In this document: positions 34,667-43,907 of the stretch, one piece after another
How the letters are laid out: every line of letters starts with the position of its first letter
Position numbering within the stretch: position 1 is the first letter of the stretch
Origin: Clostridium beijerinckii
GTDB lineage: Bacteria > Bacillota > Clostridia > Clostridiales > Clostridiaceae
NCBI RefSeq assembly: GCF_018223745.1
Contig: NZ_CP073653.1
Location: forward strand, 4,700,001-4,764,000
DNA length: 64,000 nucleotides
Reading direction: 5' to 3'
Notes under the pieces: model-generated
Told to the model about the DNA's origin: nothing
Seen by the model: only the letters and a program-made list of their open reading frames with translations
Database searches by the model: none
Program-made: the position numbers and the translations under genes

Positions 34667-35587
34667 CTATTTTTTTGATTGTGCCTCATAACTCTTGTAT
34701 GAATACACATTCTCTCTGACTAACTTTTCATTAGAAGGCAAATCCAAATTTTTAGTATCTTTCATTATTAATTTTCTCTTGTATAATTCCTTTAGTATAT
34801 CTTCTATTTTTATATTAAATTCCTTGAACTCATCACTGTTTTTTATTTCAAAGGAGCTTAAAAATGCATTTTTTTCATATAAATAATCCAGTAAAGACTT
34901 AGCGGCCTCATTTATATTTTCATCTAGAAAATTCTCGATATAATCTACAGCGTTTTGTATATTTTCCTTTGCGCATTTATCATTAAACAAATTATCAACT
35001 ATAACATTAAATTTATTATTTAAGTTTATAGCCATTTTTACTGCGTCTTTACTTACAGTGTATCCATTTAAATTTAAATATAACTTAGCAAAACTATCTA
35101 GAGCTCTTATTAAAACTTCATAAGATGTAAAAACACTATTGTTTTGCAAATACTTTTTAGTTACTCTAATATCTTTTATAACATTACCTAAATACACCAA
35201 GTTCCAAGTTTCTCTGTATTTATCTAAACTATATTTGGCTTTATTAAAAATGCTCTCAATTTCATCATCTCTTGAAAATATTATTTTAGAAGATATTAGT
35301 AAGTTCCTTATAACTCCCTTATTCCCATTACTTTCGTATAGTTCTAAAAAGCTTTCTTTATTTAGGACCTTTATATGTACCGGTACCCCTAGTATTTCAG
35401 AATATATGTCTCTAACATTATCAAATATTTCCTTATATACAATGAATAAATCTATGTCAGATTCCTCCCAAAGATCACCGCTAATTATGCTTCCAAATGC
35501 AAATATAGCTAACACTTTTTTATTAATCTTCAATACATTTATTAACTTTTCAGAGGATTTCTGATATTCTAATATGGATTTTGACAC
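34667..35587 (-). CDS. Nucleotidyltransferase-domain protein
   Basis: 306 residues. N-terminal minimal nucleotidyltransferase: FAFGSIISGDLWEESDIDLF (~30-49), the GS-x9-DxD metal motif. A helical middle (~130-230, with a HEPN-like look: YEVLIRALDSFAKLYLNLNG) and a C-terminal helical region follow. Such proteins transfer nucleotides to drugs, RNA or proteins. It is the first gene of a pair with the MocR regulator. An aminoglycoside-modifying role is possible but the sequence does not show it. Confidence 0.75.
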   Translation of the reverse strand: MSKSILEYQKSSEKLINVLKINKKVLAIFAFGSIISGDLWEESDIDLFIVYKEIFDNVRDIYSEILGVPVHIKVLNKESFLELYESNGNKGVIRNLLISSKIIFSRDDEIESIFNKAKYSLDKYRETWNLVYLGNVIKDIRVTKKYLQNNSVFTSYEVLIRALDSFAKLYLNLNGYTVSKDAVKMAINLNNKFNVIVDNLFNDKCAKENIQNAVDYIENFLDENINEAAKSLLDYLYEKNAFLSSFEIKNSDEFKEFNIKIEDILKELYKRKLIMKDTKNLDLPSNEKLVRENVYSYKSYEAQSKK

Positions 35588-36122
35588 TTAATTTCACCTT
35601 CTTTTACTAAGACATTGTATACTTTGTTTATCAGATGGCTATCACCTAAAGCATTTATTCATTTTAATTAAAAAATAACAGTTGCAAGCTTCTTGAGATC
35701 TTGCCTTTTAAGGCATAAGTACAATTAAATTCTAGATAAAGCTTAATCACATCTGAATCAAAGTTTTACTTTATAACAAACTTACTAACATTATAACGTA
35801 AAGAAATATTTATTTAAAGGTACTACTTTACAGTACTACTCAAATCCATAATATTCGAAGAACAAAATCGCAGGCGACTGTGGTTAAGTTCCGTATTGTG
35901 CTTCGCACTCTTTTCATATGTGTAGATTTTTTCACGCATCTGCCTTTTCGAACGCATGTGAGAAAAATCTGCACATCAGAAATAGCAGCTCTGCTGCATA
36001 TAAGAACATTTTATGCAGGCGAATAAGATTTCTTTTTTATTCTTTTTAAAATACAAAAACTAGTCAATCAACCTTTTTTAAATTATCCACAGATTTTATT
36101 GGAATATAAATTCCTAAAGAAT
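35588..36122. other. Intergenic region with inverted repeat
   Basis: No gene seen. An inverted repeat pairs ATGTGTAGATTTTTTCACGC (about 35918-35937) with GCATGTGAGAAAAATCTGCAC (trimmed: GTGAGAAAAATCTGCACAT, about 35957-35975). Around it lie GCAGGCGA words at 35870 and 36015. The pattern suggests another intergenic palindrome family. Confidence 0.4.
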
Positions 36123-36158
36123 AAAAAAAGATTCTTAAATATAATATCTAAGAATCTT
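36123..36158 (-). terminator. Terminator overlapping the end of the coiled-coil gene
   Basis: AGATTCTTA/TAAGAATCT stem (36129-36137 with 36149-36157) followed by TTTTTTT on the minus strand; the stop codon at 36148 lies in the loop side. Confidence 0.85.
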
Positions 36159-36690
36159 CTGTTCTATTCACAAATGGCGGACAATCTTTATCCATTTTCT
36201 TTATCTGATGTATGTAAATCTTCAAACGCCTGCTTAATGACTCTAATATCTGATTAAGTTCGTGATTCATTTCATAAACAAGCTCCAATGATTCCCTTAG
36301 TTCTTTTCTCTCACCAAAAGTATTACTTTGTATTACCTGTGCAACTCCTGCTATATTTAAAGATGATATAGAGATAAAGTATAATGCATCAAGTAAAGGA
36401 CGTACCTCTCTAGTAAAATAAGTTAAACTTATCTGCTCGACTCTAATTGAAGCAACATTAGTTTGAGCTGCACTTATTTGTGCTATTGCTGTACTCATAT
36501 TTGATAATTGCGTTAATACTTGATTCTGCATATCTCTTAGTTCATTATTTAAATCCGATGATACATTTTCATTACCAGCGGCATCAGTCGCATTAGCACC
36601 TGTACTTCCCTGATTCAATGCCCTCTGAGCAGTTCTTAGGGATCTTGCGCTTCTAGGATCTAATTGATTTAATGGTCCACTTGTTTCCAT
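36148..36690 (-). CDS. Unknown helical protein
   Basis: 180 residues, not recognised. The N-terminal ~50 residues are Ala/Asn/Ser-rich and probably disordered. The rest is helical with heptads (LRDMQNQVLTQLSNMSTAIA) and a second helix pair near 110-165. No membrane span or signal peptide. It has a single-gene transcript with its own terminator. A spore or coat-associated role is possible but not shown. Confidence 0.7.
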   Translation of the reverse strand: METSGPLNQLDPRSARSLRTAQRALNQGSTGANATDAAGNENVSSDLNNELRDMQNQVLTQLSNMSTAIAQISAAQTNVASIRVEQISLTYFTREVRPLLDALYFISISSLNIAGVAQVIQSNTFGERKELRESLELVYEMNHELNQILESLSRRLKIYIHQIKKMDKDCPPFVNRTEDS

Positions 36691-36771
36691 AAACTATAGT
36701 CTCCTATAACAATTCTTATTTAAGTATATTACGGAAGAACTATATTTATTATTATATTTAATCAGTTAACC

Positions 36772-38562
36772 TTATATCTTAGCGTATTCCTGAGTTTTAT
36801 TAAAAACTTCATCATCTACTTCTGCTACCATATATGTTCCATTATCTTTATATTCTTCTTCAAGTATTCTAGCATTTCTATGTAAGAAAGATTGAATATC
36901 GCCTTTCTCATAAGGTATTAAATACTCTACTTTTCTATAATTATATGGCAATTTTTCCTCAATTAAACTTAGCAATTTATCTAAATTTATTTTTTCTTTA
37001 GCCGAAATTTCTATTACATCAAAATTTCCTACTGCAAATTCTTTAATTCGCGCTTTTTGTTCTTCAGTAGCTTTATCTATTTTATTTAAAACTAATATTG
37101 TTTCTTTATCTATAGCCCCAAGCTCACTTAAAACCTCATTTACAGCATTATATTGATCTATTGCACTATCTGAAGATACATCTATTACATGGCATAGAAG
37201 ATCTGAAAATATAACTTCTTCTAAAGTTGATTTAAATGCTTCCACCAAATCATGTGGTAATTTCCTTACAAAACCAACTGTGTCTGTAAGAGTTATCACT
37301 CCTTTTTTACTTAGAGTTACAGCTCTTGTTGTAGTATCTAATGTTGCAAAAAGCATATTTGCTTCAAATACTTTTTCCTTAGTTTTATTTTCATTTTTTG
37401 CTGCCAAATCACAAAGTGTATTTCTTAAAGTTGATTTTCCTGCATTAGTATATCCAACTAAAGATACTTTAGGAATATTTTCTTTTCTTCTCTTTTCTCT
37501 TTGTACTTCTCTAGTTCTTTTTATTTTCTTAAGCTCATCTTTTAAATCATATATTGTTTCCATTATATGTCTTCTATCTGTTTCAAGCTTCTTTTCTCCA
37601 GGTCCTCTAGTTCCTATACCACCACCTGTTCTAGATAATATAGTTCCGAGTCCCTGTAATCTACCTAATCTATATTTCAACTGAGCTAGCTCTACTTGAA
37701 TTTTTGATTCTTTAGTTTTAGCCCTTGTTGCAAATATTTCTAATATTAATGTTGTTCTATCTATTACTTTGGCTCCTAATGCAGCTTCTAAATTTCTAAC
37801 TTGAGATCCTGAAAGCTCATCATCAAATATTATTACATTAGCTCTTTCTACCTGCCTCATAGAAGCAATTTCCAACACTTTACCTCGTCCAATAAAGTAT
37901 GCTGCATCAATTTTACTTCTGCTTTGGAATACAGTTTTTAAAACAGGTATGTTGCAGGCTTCTGTAAGCTCTGCTAATTCCTCTAGACTTTCTTTTGTAT
38001 CAGAACCAACTAATATTGCTTTTTCTTCTGTTTCCTCTATGACATCATTGTTCTTAATTAAATTTTCTATAAATCTTATCCTATCTAAAATATTTATAGA
38101 CATAATTTCATTTAAAGAAAGATTACTTTTTTCTTCTGTTTCTAATTTATTGTTATATAAACTAAGCATTCCCAAAGAAAAATCTATTATATTACCATCT
38201 GTTATAGCCACTGATATAATTGCATCTAGCTTTAATTTTAATAGAGCTGTTAAATCTAGCGCTGAAAGATTACAATAACCATTTGGATGAGTATGTATAA
38301 CTCTAACACCTGATAATCTCTTTTCATCTATATCTATTATTGGAACCTCAACAGATGTAGAATCTCCAATTGCAACAGATGTGACATTACCTTTTCTATT
38401 TATAGCTACACTGATTTCTCTTTCAATAAAACTAGAAACTCTAGAAATAATATTTAAAATTTCTTCATTACATATTTCATCCTTTAAATTTCTTATAGAA
38501 TAAATATTCTCTAACTCTTCTATTAAAGATTTTCTAATTCCTTCAATATTTCCATATATCAT
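36772..38562 (-). CDS. hflX: GTPase HflX with JAMM-like N-terminal domain
   Basis: 596 residues, about 170 longer than typical HflX. HflX rescues and splits stalled ribosomes. The standard part runs from about 195: HflX N-domain with FIGRGKV and FDDELSGSQVRNLE, a GGGIGTRGPGEKKLETDRR linker, then G1 GYTNAGKST, G3 DTVGF, G4 NKID. The extra N-terminus contains VIHTHPNGYCNLSALDL (~88-104), matching the JAMM/MPN metal motif HxHP-x6-S-x2-D. ATG at 38562 follows GAGGTG; a start eight codons upstream is less likely. Confidence 0.93.
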   Translation of the reverse strand: MIYGNIEGIRKSLIEELENIYSIRNLKDEICNEEILNIISRVSSFIEREISVAINRKGNVTSVAIGDSTSVEVPIIDIDEKRLSGVRVIHTHPNGYCNLSALDLTALLKLKLDAIISVAITDGNIIDFSLGMLSLYNNKLETEEKSNLSLNEIMSINILDRIRFIENLIKNNDVIEETEEKAILVGSDTKESLEELAELTEACNIPVLKTVFQSRSKIDAAYFIGRGKVLEIASMRQVERANVIIFDDELSGSQVRNLEAALGAKVIDRTTLILEIFATRAKTKESKIQVELAQLKYRLGRLQGLGTILSRTGGGIGTRGPGEKKLETDRRHIMETIYDLKDELKKIKRTREVQREKRRKENIPKVSLVGYTNAGKSTLRNTLCDLAAKNENKTKEKVFEANMLFATLDTTTRAVTLSKKGVITLTDTVGFVRKLPHDLVEAFKSTLEEVIFSDLLCHVIDVSSDSAIDQYNAVNEVLSELGAIDKETILVLNKIDKATEEQKARIKEFAVGNFDVIEISAKEKINLDKLLSLIEEKLPYNYRKVEYLIPYEKGDIQSFLHRNARILEEEYKDNGTYMVAEVDDEVFNKTQEYAKI

Positions 38563-39224
38563 TAATAAACACCTCACATTAGCCAAGGGATATTTAAGAA
38601 AATAACAAAACAGTATGTTTATCTATCTCGTGTCATACTGCATCGTTAGGTTTACCTTGATAGTTCTCTATGCGTTAAACCTTCCTACTTTCCTGACGCA
38701 AAATATACATATTAGAAAAGAGCCTGTATGTTGCACATAAGAACTTTTCATTACATCTTTAACTCGCTATTTTCCTCATATCCCTATCTTGACAACTTTC
38801 ATATAATTTTATACTATTAATTCATTAATTATAACTTTAATAATCTACACTTGACAATATACATTTTATAAATTTAGAGTAAATTATCACATAACTTGAA
38901 AAATATGCAACAATTTATAAATACCTATGAGTATTTTATCTGTAATCATATATATTGCAAAAATAATTCTTCATCATAATTCTAAAAATATTGCAAGAAT
39001 TTTAGCCGTAATTGTGAATTGTGAAATGTGCATTGTGAATTGCAACATAATATATTATGTATTCTAAAAAATTAAATTCATCAAAAATAAATTCAAACTA
39101 TCAGTTATTGTAAACCAAATAGAATGAATTATATTATTTTAGAACTTATATGTTAATAATAAGCTGTGTATTTTTAAGGAAATGTGTACATTTGAAAAAT
39201 AAATATAAAAGGAGTTTTTTAAAC
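38563..39224. other. Intergenic region with family C copy C1
   Basis: 662 bases between divergent hflX and hpt. It contains element C1 at 38945-39055. A further inverted repeat, CATACTG/CAGTATG, lies near 38611-38639. No gene seen. Confidence 0.5.
38945..39055 (+). repeat. Family C MITE-like element, copy C1
   Basis: About 110 bases with terminal inverted repeats near CATATATATTGCAA and TTGCAACATAATATAT. The right part is a run of degenerate 7-bp units, AATTGTG-AATTGTG-AAATGTG-CATTGTG-AATTGCA. Copies C2, C3 and C4 are at 47690, 60092 and 54388. Confidence 0.8.
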
Positions 39225-39746
39225 ATGGAAGATAAGAAACGTAACATTCTTTTTTCTGAAGAACAAATTAATACAAGAATAAAGGAATTAGGAAAAACTA
39301 TTGCTGAAGATTATAAAGGTAAAAAACTTTACATTTTATCTTTACTTCGTGGAAGTTTTATCTATGCTGCTGATTTAGCTAGAGCTATAGATTTAGATGC
39401 TAAAATAGGATTTATGACTACATCAAGCTACGGACATAGCGAAACATCTTCTGGGTCTGTTAAAGTAGTTAATGATATCTCTGATAATATTGAAGGATGG
39501 GACGTTCTTATAGTTGATGATATAGTTGATACTGGAATTACAATGGATTTCGTTTATAATTACATAAAAGGTTTGAACCCAGCTTCTGTAAAGACTTGTG
39601 TTCTTCTTGATAAACCTTCTCGTAGAAAAGTACATATACAACCTGATTACTGCTGTTTTGAAATTGAAGATGTATTTGTAGTTGGATACGGATTAAACTA
39701 CGGTGATTATTATAGAAATGTTCCTTACGTATTTAATTGGGAATAA
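39225..39746 (+). CDS. hpt: Hypoxanthine phosphoribosyltransferase
   Basis: 173 residues, normal length. Converts hypoxanthine or guanine and PRPP to IMP or GMP in purine salvage. PRPP-binding loop VLIVDDIVDTGITMDF (~92-107); earlier YILSLLRGSFIYAADLARAI and the STSSYG-like flexible loop (MTTSSYGHSE) are present; C-terminal FVVGYGLNYGDYYRNVPYV. ATG at 39225 follows AAAAGGAG; a longer reading from 39150 lacks a ribosome site. Stands alone with its own terminator. Confidence 0.95.
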   Translation: MEDKKRNILFSEEQINTRIKELGKTIAEDYKGKKLYILSLLRGSFIYAADLARAIDLDAKIGFMTTSSYGHSETSSGSVKVVNDISDNIEGWDVLIVDDIVDTGITMDFVYNYIKGLNPASVKTCVLLDKPSRRKVHIQPDYCCFEIEDVFVVGYGLNYGDYYRNVPYVFNWE

Positions 39747-39772
39747 AAAAAGAACCTCACGGTTCTTTTTTT
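39747..39772 (+). terminator. Terminator of hpt
   Basis: AAAAGAACC/GGTTCTTTT stem with loop TCAC and flanking A/T runs directly after the stop codon; can act in both directions. Confidence 0.9.
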
Positions 39773-39776
39773 ATTC

Positions 39777-40019
39777 CAATTCACAATTCACAATTCACAA
39801 TTCACAATTCACAATTCACAATTCACAATTCACAATTCACAATTCACAATTCACAATTCACAATTCACAATTCACAATTCACAATTCACAATTCACAATT
39901 CACAATTCACAATTCACAATTCACAATTCACAATTCACAATTCACAATTCACAATTCACAATTCACAATTCACAATTCACAATTCACAATTCACAATTCA
40001 CAATTCACAATTCACAATT
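39777..40019 (+). repeat. 7-bp tandem array (CAATTCA)n, about 34.7 units
   Basis: 243 bases of perfectly repeated CAATTCA. Because 7 is not a multiple of 3, two plus frames stay open and read as a 7-residue repeat; this is not a gene. The array sits exactly between two terminator hairpins and 140 bases before a four-helix-bundle gene. The same heptad, reversed and degenerate, occurs in family C elements and at 40543-40573. Confidence 0.98.
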
Positions 40020-40046
40020 AAAAAAATCCCTTCGGGATTTTTTTAA
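40020..40046. terminator. Terminator-like hairpin after the 7-bp array
   Basis: AAAAAATCCC/GGGATTTTTT with a TTC loop. Symmetric A/T runs make it bidirectional in form. Confidence 0.8.
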
Positions 40047-40157
40047 TTTTCTGTTCTTAAATTTCCCAAAAAACTTTATTATTTAATTGCAAATTGTTTA
40101 AATCTTTTTAACTTGTCAATAATTATGATATCTAAAAAAATTAGGATGGTGATTTAA

Positions 40158-40502
40158 ATAGACTCTAATATTATCGTCACTAAATCTTTTGATTTTGCTC
40201 TTGATATCATAAATTTATACAAGTTCTTGATTCGTGATAAACAAGAGTATATTTTATCTAAACAATTATTAAGATCTGGAACAAGCATTGGAGCTAATGT
40301 AAAAGAGGGTATTCGTGGTTTTAGTAAGTCTGATTTTAAATTTAAAATGAATATAGCTTTAAAAGAAGCAAATGAAACCGAGTATTGGATAGAATTACTT
40401 ATTAAATCGAATATTATTGAGCAAATTGTTGGAAACCCCATATTATTAAAATGTAGAGAATTATGTAAAATTCTAAATAGCATAGTTAAGAATTCAATTT
40501 AA
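40158..40502 (+). CDS. Four-helix-bundle protein (S23/23S intervening-sequence type)
   Basis: About 114 residues of the IVP/Avd-like four-helix-bundle family: KSFDFALDIINLYKFL, LRSGTSIGANVKEGIRG and ALKEANETEYWIELLIK are diagnostic. The family N-terminus (reading I/M-DSNIIVTKSFDFAL) begins at an ATA codon at 40158 rather than ATG; the first conventional start is TTG at 40227, which removes helix 1. So the start codon may be mutated, or ATA may be used weakly behind AGGATGG. These proteins are found in 23S rRNA insertions and as diversity-generating-retroelement accessory proteins. Heptad repeats flank this one. Confidence 0.8.
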   Translation: MDSNIIVTKSFDFALDIINLYKFLIRDKQEYILSKQLLRSGTSIGANVKEGIRGFSKSDFKFKMNIALKEANETEYWIELLIKSNIIEQIVGNPILLKCRELCKILNSIVKNSI

Positions 40503-40542
40503 AAAGAAATAAGATAAGGTGAAGCCTTGTCTTATTTCTTCT

Positions 40543-40573
40543 TACATTGTGAATTGTAAATTGTGAATTGCTA
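40543..40573 (+). repeat. Short degenerate heptad cluster
   Basis: CATTGTG-AATTGTA-AATTGTG-AATTGCT, the reverse complement of the array unit, immediately 3' of the four-helix-bundle gene and overlapping the end of yunB. Confidence 0.8.
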
Positions 40574-41227
40574 ATTATTTTGTTCATTTGTAGGAAATCC
40601 AAGAGTTGTATTTGGTATTTTTCCAACTATGATTGTGTCTGAAACCGGAACTTGTGTGCTCACCTCAGCATCTTGATTCCTTAGTGGAAGTCTAAGCCTG
40701 ATTTTAGCTGTAACATTTAAGTATATCTTATGCCTAGTTTGATTAATTCCAGCACTTTCAAATTTAGATTCATAACTTGTACTTATATTTCCTATAGGCT
40801 CTATCTCAACACTTATCTTAGGGCCAACATTATAAAAGGCACTTTTATCACTCATCCAGCCTAAAGGAACTTTTATTGCATTGTTCTTCATATCACTTAA
40901 TTCTTTATTACATTCTGTAGACAATTCAGCTGCTATATAATTCAATTTTCCAGTATCCGCTTGAATTAAAATTATATTGCCTTGGTTGTCTTTTTCAATT
41001 TTTACCATCTCATCATACTTAAAATCTTTTGATAAAATATCTACACTTTTTTTATTTATTATATCTAATGTTTGGGACTTTGCCATTATTGTCGCTATTT
41101 CTGTCACAGAGGGCATGACCCTTTGATCAAAAAACATTACAGTTATGTTTAAAATGACAATAATAACTATAATAAGTACTATAAATGATATGTATTTATG
41201 CGTTTTTCGTCTTGTATAATATTGCAT
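40571..41227 (-). CDS. yunB: Sporulation protein YunB
   Basis: About 218 residues. N-terminal transmembrane anchor (residues ~14-34, YISFIVLIIVIIVILNITVM) then an extracytoplasmic domain with the YunB pattern: RVMPSVTEIATIMAKSQTLD, GNIILIQADTGKLN and IPLGNISTS-like segments (VPLGWMSD, PIGNISTSYES). In Bacillus, yunB is a sporulation gene expressed in the mother cell. Here it diverges from the penicillin-binding protein gene. ATG at 41227 follows AAAGGTGTTGACA. Confidence 0.88.
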   Translation of the reverse strand: MQYYTRRKTHKYISFIVLIIVIIVILNITVMFFDQRVMPSVTEIATIMAKSQTLDIINKKSVDILSKDFKYDEMVKIEKDNQGNIILIQADTGKLNYIAAELSTECNKELSDMKNNAIKVPLGWMSDKSAFYNVGPKISVEIEPIGNISTSYESKFESAGINQTRHKIYLNVTAKIRLRLPLRNQDAEVSTQVPVSDTIIVGKIPNTTLGFPTNEQNN

Positions 41228-41333
41228 TGTCAACACCTTTATTATTGAGTTATTTATTTAATCATACTATAATTATGCTATAATGATATAGAATATTATT
41301 AAATTATATACCTTGTAATTTTAGGAGGATAAA

Positions 41334-43808
41334 ATGGCAATTAATGATAACGTGAAAAAACCAAACAATGCCCCACGAAAAAAAAAGCCATCTAAAAAGA
41401 AGAAAAAGAAATCAAAAAAAATTTTTAAGGGCATATGTTTTGGTTTTATATTTTGTTTTCTTGCAATGTTAGTAGTATGCGCAGGTTATGCTTTTGCTAT
41501 TATAAAAACTACGCCTCCTCTAAATGTCGATGCTGTATTAACTTTAAACCAACCTTCCAGTATATATGATAGTGCTGGGGACTTTATGGATAATATGCAG
41601 ACTGATGAGGAACGTTACGTTATAGATTCAAGCAAAATACCATCTAACTTAAAAAATGCTTTTGTATCCATCGAGGATGAAAGATTCTACCAACATAATG
41701 GAATAGACATTCAGAGAATTGTAGGTGCAGCTTTTTTAGATGCAAAGAGATTTGTTACTGGACAAAAAGGACTACATGGAGCATCTACACTAACTCAACA
41801 ATTACTTAAAAACACAATTTTAACTAATGATGTTTCTATTGAAAGAAAGATAAAGGAAGCTTATTTAGCTATTAATTTAGAAAAAGCATTAACAAAGGAT
41901 CAAATTTTAACAGCTTATTTGAACACAATTCCCCTAGGTGGTCATGTGTATGGAGTGGAGGCTGCATCTTTATTATATTTTGGTAAAAGCACACCTGATT
42001 TATCTTTGATTGAATGTGCATATCTAGCCGGAATTACTCAAGCTCCAAGTTCATATAGCGCTTATAACAATCAAAAGGATCCAAGTCCTTATATTAACAG
42101 AACACTTACCGTTTTAAGTCAGATGCACAAGCTTCAATATATTGATGACGCTCAATATGATAAGGCCGCTAACGATGTTAAAAATGGTGGTCTAGTATTT
42201 AAATCAATTAAAAAGGATTATAGATTAAATTATGAATGGTTTGTATATCCTGCTGTGTCTCAGGTAAAAGAAGACTTAAAGGAAAAATATAAATATTCAG
42301 ATGAAGAAGTATCTAAATTAATGGTTAATGGTGGTCTTAAAATCTATACAACCATGGATAAAGATCTTCAAGATTTTACCCAATCTACTTTAGATAATTA
42401 TAAAAACTTAGGAATTAATAACAAGGAAAGCTACGATAAAGATGGTGTTCCTTTATTACAAGCGTCCGCAACAATAATGGATTACAGAAATGGTCATGTT
42501 CTTGCAATGGTTGGGGGACGTGGTAAACAAGGTCCGCAATCAATAAATAGAGCTTATAATGATTTGCGTCCTATCGGATCGTCTACAAAACCATTAACGG
42601 TATATGGTCCTGGCATAGATCAAAAAATTATAACTGCTGCAACACCTATAAATGATGCACCAATACCTCCTGAAATCGGAAAGAAGTATTCTCCAGCAAA
42701 AGATGGTCCTTATAATCCTCTAAATTCCCCTAATGAATATTCAGGACTTATGACCTCAAGAGATGCTCTTACGCATTCAAAGAATACTGGTGCAGTTTTA
42801 ACAGAAGATAAGATCGGTATGAAAACTGGTATTGAATACGGTGAAAAGCTTGGTCTAAAGTATAATGCTGCTTCTAAGTCATCAATGGCAGCTGTTGCTT
42901 TAGGACAATTCAATAACTCTCCAAGTGATAGGGACGGTGGTAATACATCTATCTTAGCTGCTGCATATGGCAGCTTTGGTAACAACGGTATATATACAGA
43001 GCCTATGCTATATACAAAAGTAGTTGATTCTACAGGTAAAGTTTTACTTGATAATACTTCGCCAAAACAAGCAAAAGTTTTTTCACCACAAGCTGCATAT
43101 ATTCTATATGATATGTTAAAAGGACCAGTAAATGAATACAATGCTACTGGTGCAAAGTGGGGCAATATGCCTGTTGCTGGTAAAACTGGTACTACTTCTA
43201 ATTCCACAGATTTATGGTTTGCAGGACTTTCACCTTACTTATCAGCTTCTGTTTGGATTGGATATGATAATCCTAAAGAACTCCATGGTAGTTCAAGTGG
43301 GTGCGCTGTTGTTTGGGGAAAATTAATGGCTAAAGCTCATGCAAAGTTAGAGGTAAAAGATATAGAAGAGCCTAGCGGAATAGTAAAAGCTAGTGTTTGT
43401 AAGGATTCTGGTGAACTTTCAACCCTTTTCTGTAATTTTGACCTTAGAGGAAGCAGGGTTTATGAAGAATTATTCATCGATGGAACACAACCAACTTCAA
43501 ATTGCACAATACACTCTGGCACTAATCGATATAATTTTAATAACGGATCTTCGGCTAATTTAAACCCTGCAGATAATAATTCAAATTCGGGTAATGCCCC
43601 AGCAGATTCCGAGACTCCTCCTGCAACTAATAATGACGCACTAGCTCCACCTGTCGTTGGTAGTACGGAACCTTCACAGAAAACTGAAAATAATAATGAG
43701 AATAATAATTCAAATTCTAATAATGCCAGCACTGGTGGTAACAGGAATACTACTCATAATTCTTACGGACCTGGTAGTAACACTCAGCATCCACCAACAA
43801 CGAATTAA
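41334..43808 (+). CDS. ponA: Class A penicillin-binding protein (PBP1A type)
   Basis: 824 residues. Lys-rich cytoplasmic start (1-30), one transmembrane helix (~33-56), GT51 transglycosylase with EDERFYQHNGIDIQRI (E114 catalytic) and GASTLTQQLLKN (149-160), transpeptidase with SSTK (416-419), SKN (482-484) and KTGT (617-620). It polymerises and crosslinks peptidoglycan outside the membrane. The last ~90 residues are Asn/Ser/Pro-rich low complexity. ATG follows TAGGAGGATAAA. Ends before a strong bidirectional terminator. Confidence 0.96.
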   Translation: MAINDNVKKPNNAPRKKKPSKKKKKKSKKIFKGICFGFIFCFLAMLVVCAGYAFAIIKTTPPLNVDAVLTLNQPSSIYDSAGDFMDNMQTDEERYVIDSSKIPSNLKNAFVSIEDERFYQHNGIDIQRIVGAAFLDAKRFVTGQKGLHGASTLTQQLLKNTILTNDVSIERKIKEAYLAINLEKALTKDQILTAYLNTIPLGGHVYGVEAASLLYFGKSTPDLSLIECAYLAGITQAPSSYSAYNNQKDPSPYINRTLTVLSQMHKLQYIDDAQYDKAANDVKNGGLVFKSIKKDYRLNYEWFVYPAVSQVKEDLKEKYKYSDEEVSKLMVNGGLKIYTTMDKDLQDFTQSTLDNYKNLGINNKESYDKDGVPLLQASATIMDYRNGHVLAMVGGRGKQGPQSINRAYNDLRPIGSSTKPLTVYGPGIDQKIITAATPINDAPIPPEIGKKYSPAKDGPYNPLNSPNEYSGLMTSRDALTHSKNTGAVLTEDKIGMKTGIEYGEKLGLKYNAASKSSMAAVALGQFNNSPSDRDGGNTSILAAAYGSFGNNGIYTEPMLYTKVVDSTGKVLLDNTSPKQAKVFSPQAAYILYDMLKGPVNEYNATGAKWGNMPVAGKTGTTSNSTDLWFAGLSPYLSASVWIGYDNPKELHGSSSGCAVVWGKLMAKAHAKLEVKDIEEPSGIVKASVCKDSGELSTLFCNFDLRGSRVYEELFIDGTQPTSNCTIHSGTNRYNFNNGSSANLNPADNNSNSGNAPADSETPPATNNDALAPPVVGSTEPSQKTENNNENNNSNSNNASTGGNRNTTHNSYGPGSNTQHPPTTN

Positions 43809-43858
43809 ATAGCTCAAATATATTATAAATTTGCTAAATTTTAAATTTATATAAAATG

Positions 43859-43907
43859 AAAAAGATAGAGGATAATCAAATTACAGATTATCCTCTATCT
43901 TTCTATT
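43859..43907. terminator. Strong bidirectional terminator
   Basis: A 17-bp perfect stem, AAAGATAGAGGATAATC with its complement (43861-43877, 43886-43902), between convergent ponA and the PepSY-like gene. Confidence 0.93.

Noticed and set aside
39703-40086. Open frames across the 7-bp array reading as a 7-residue repeat protein
   Set aside because: They arise because a 7-bp unit without stops stays open in two frames; no ribosome site, and they are bounded by terminators.
40154-40483. Minus-strand frame opposite the four-helix-bundle gene
   Set aside because: The plus strand carries clear family motifs; the antisense frame has no ribosome site or recognisable sequence.
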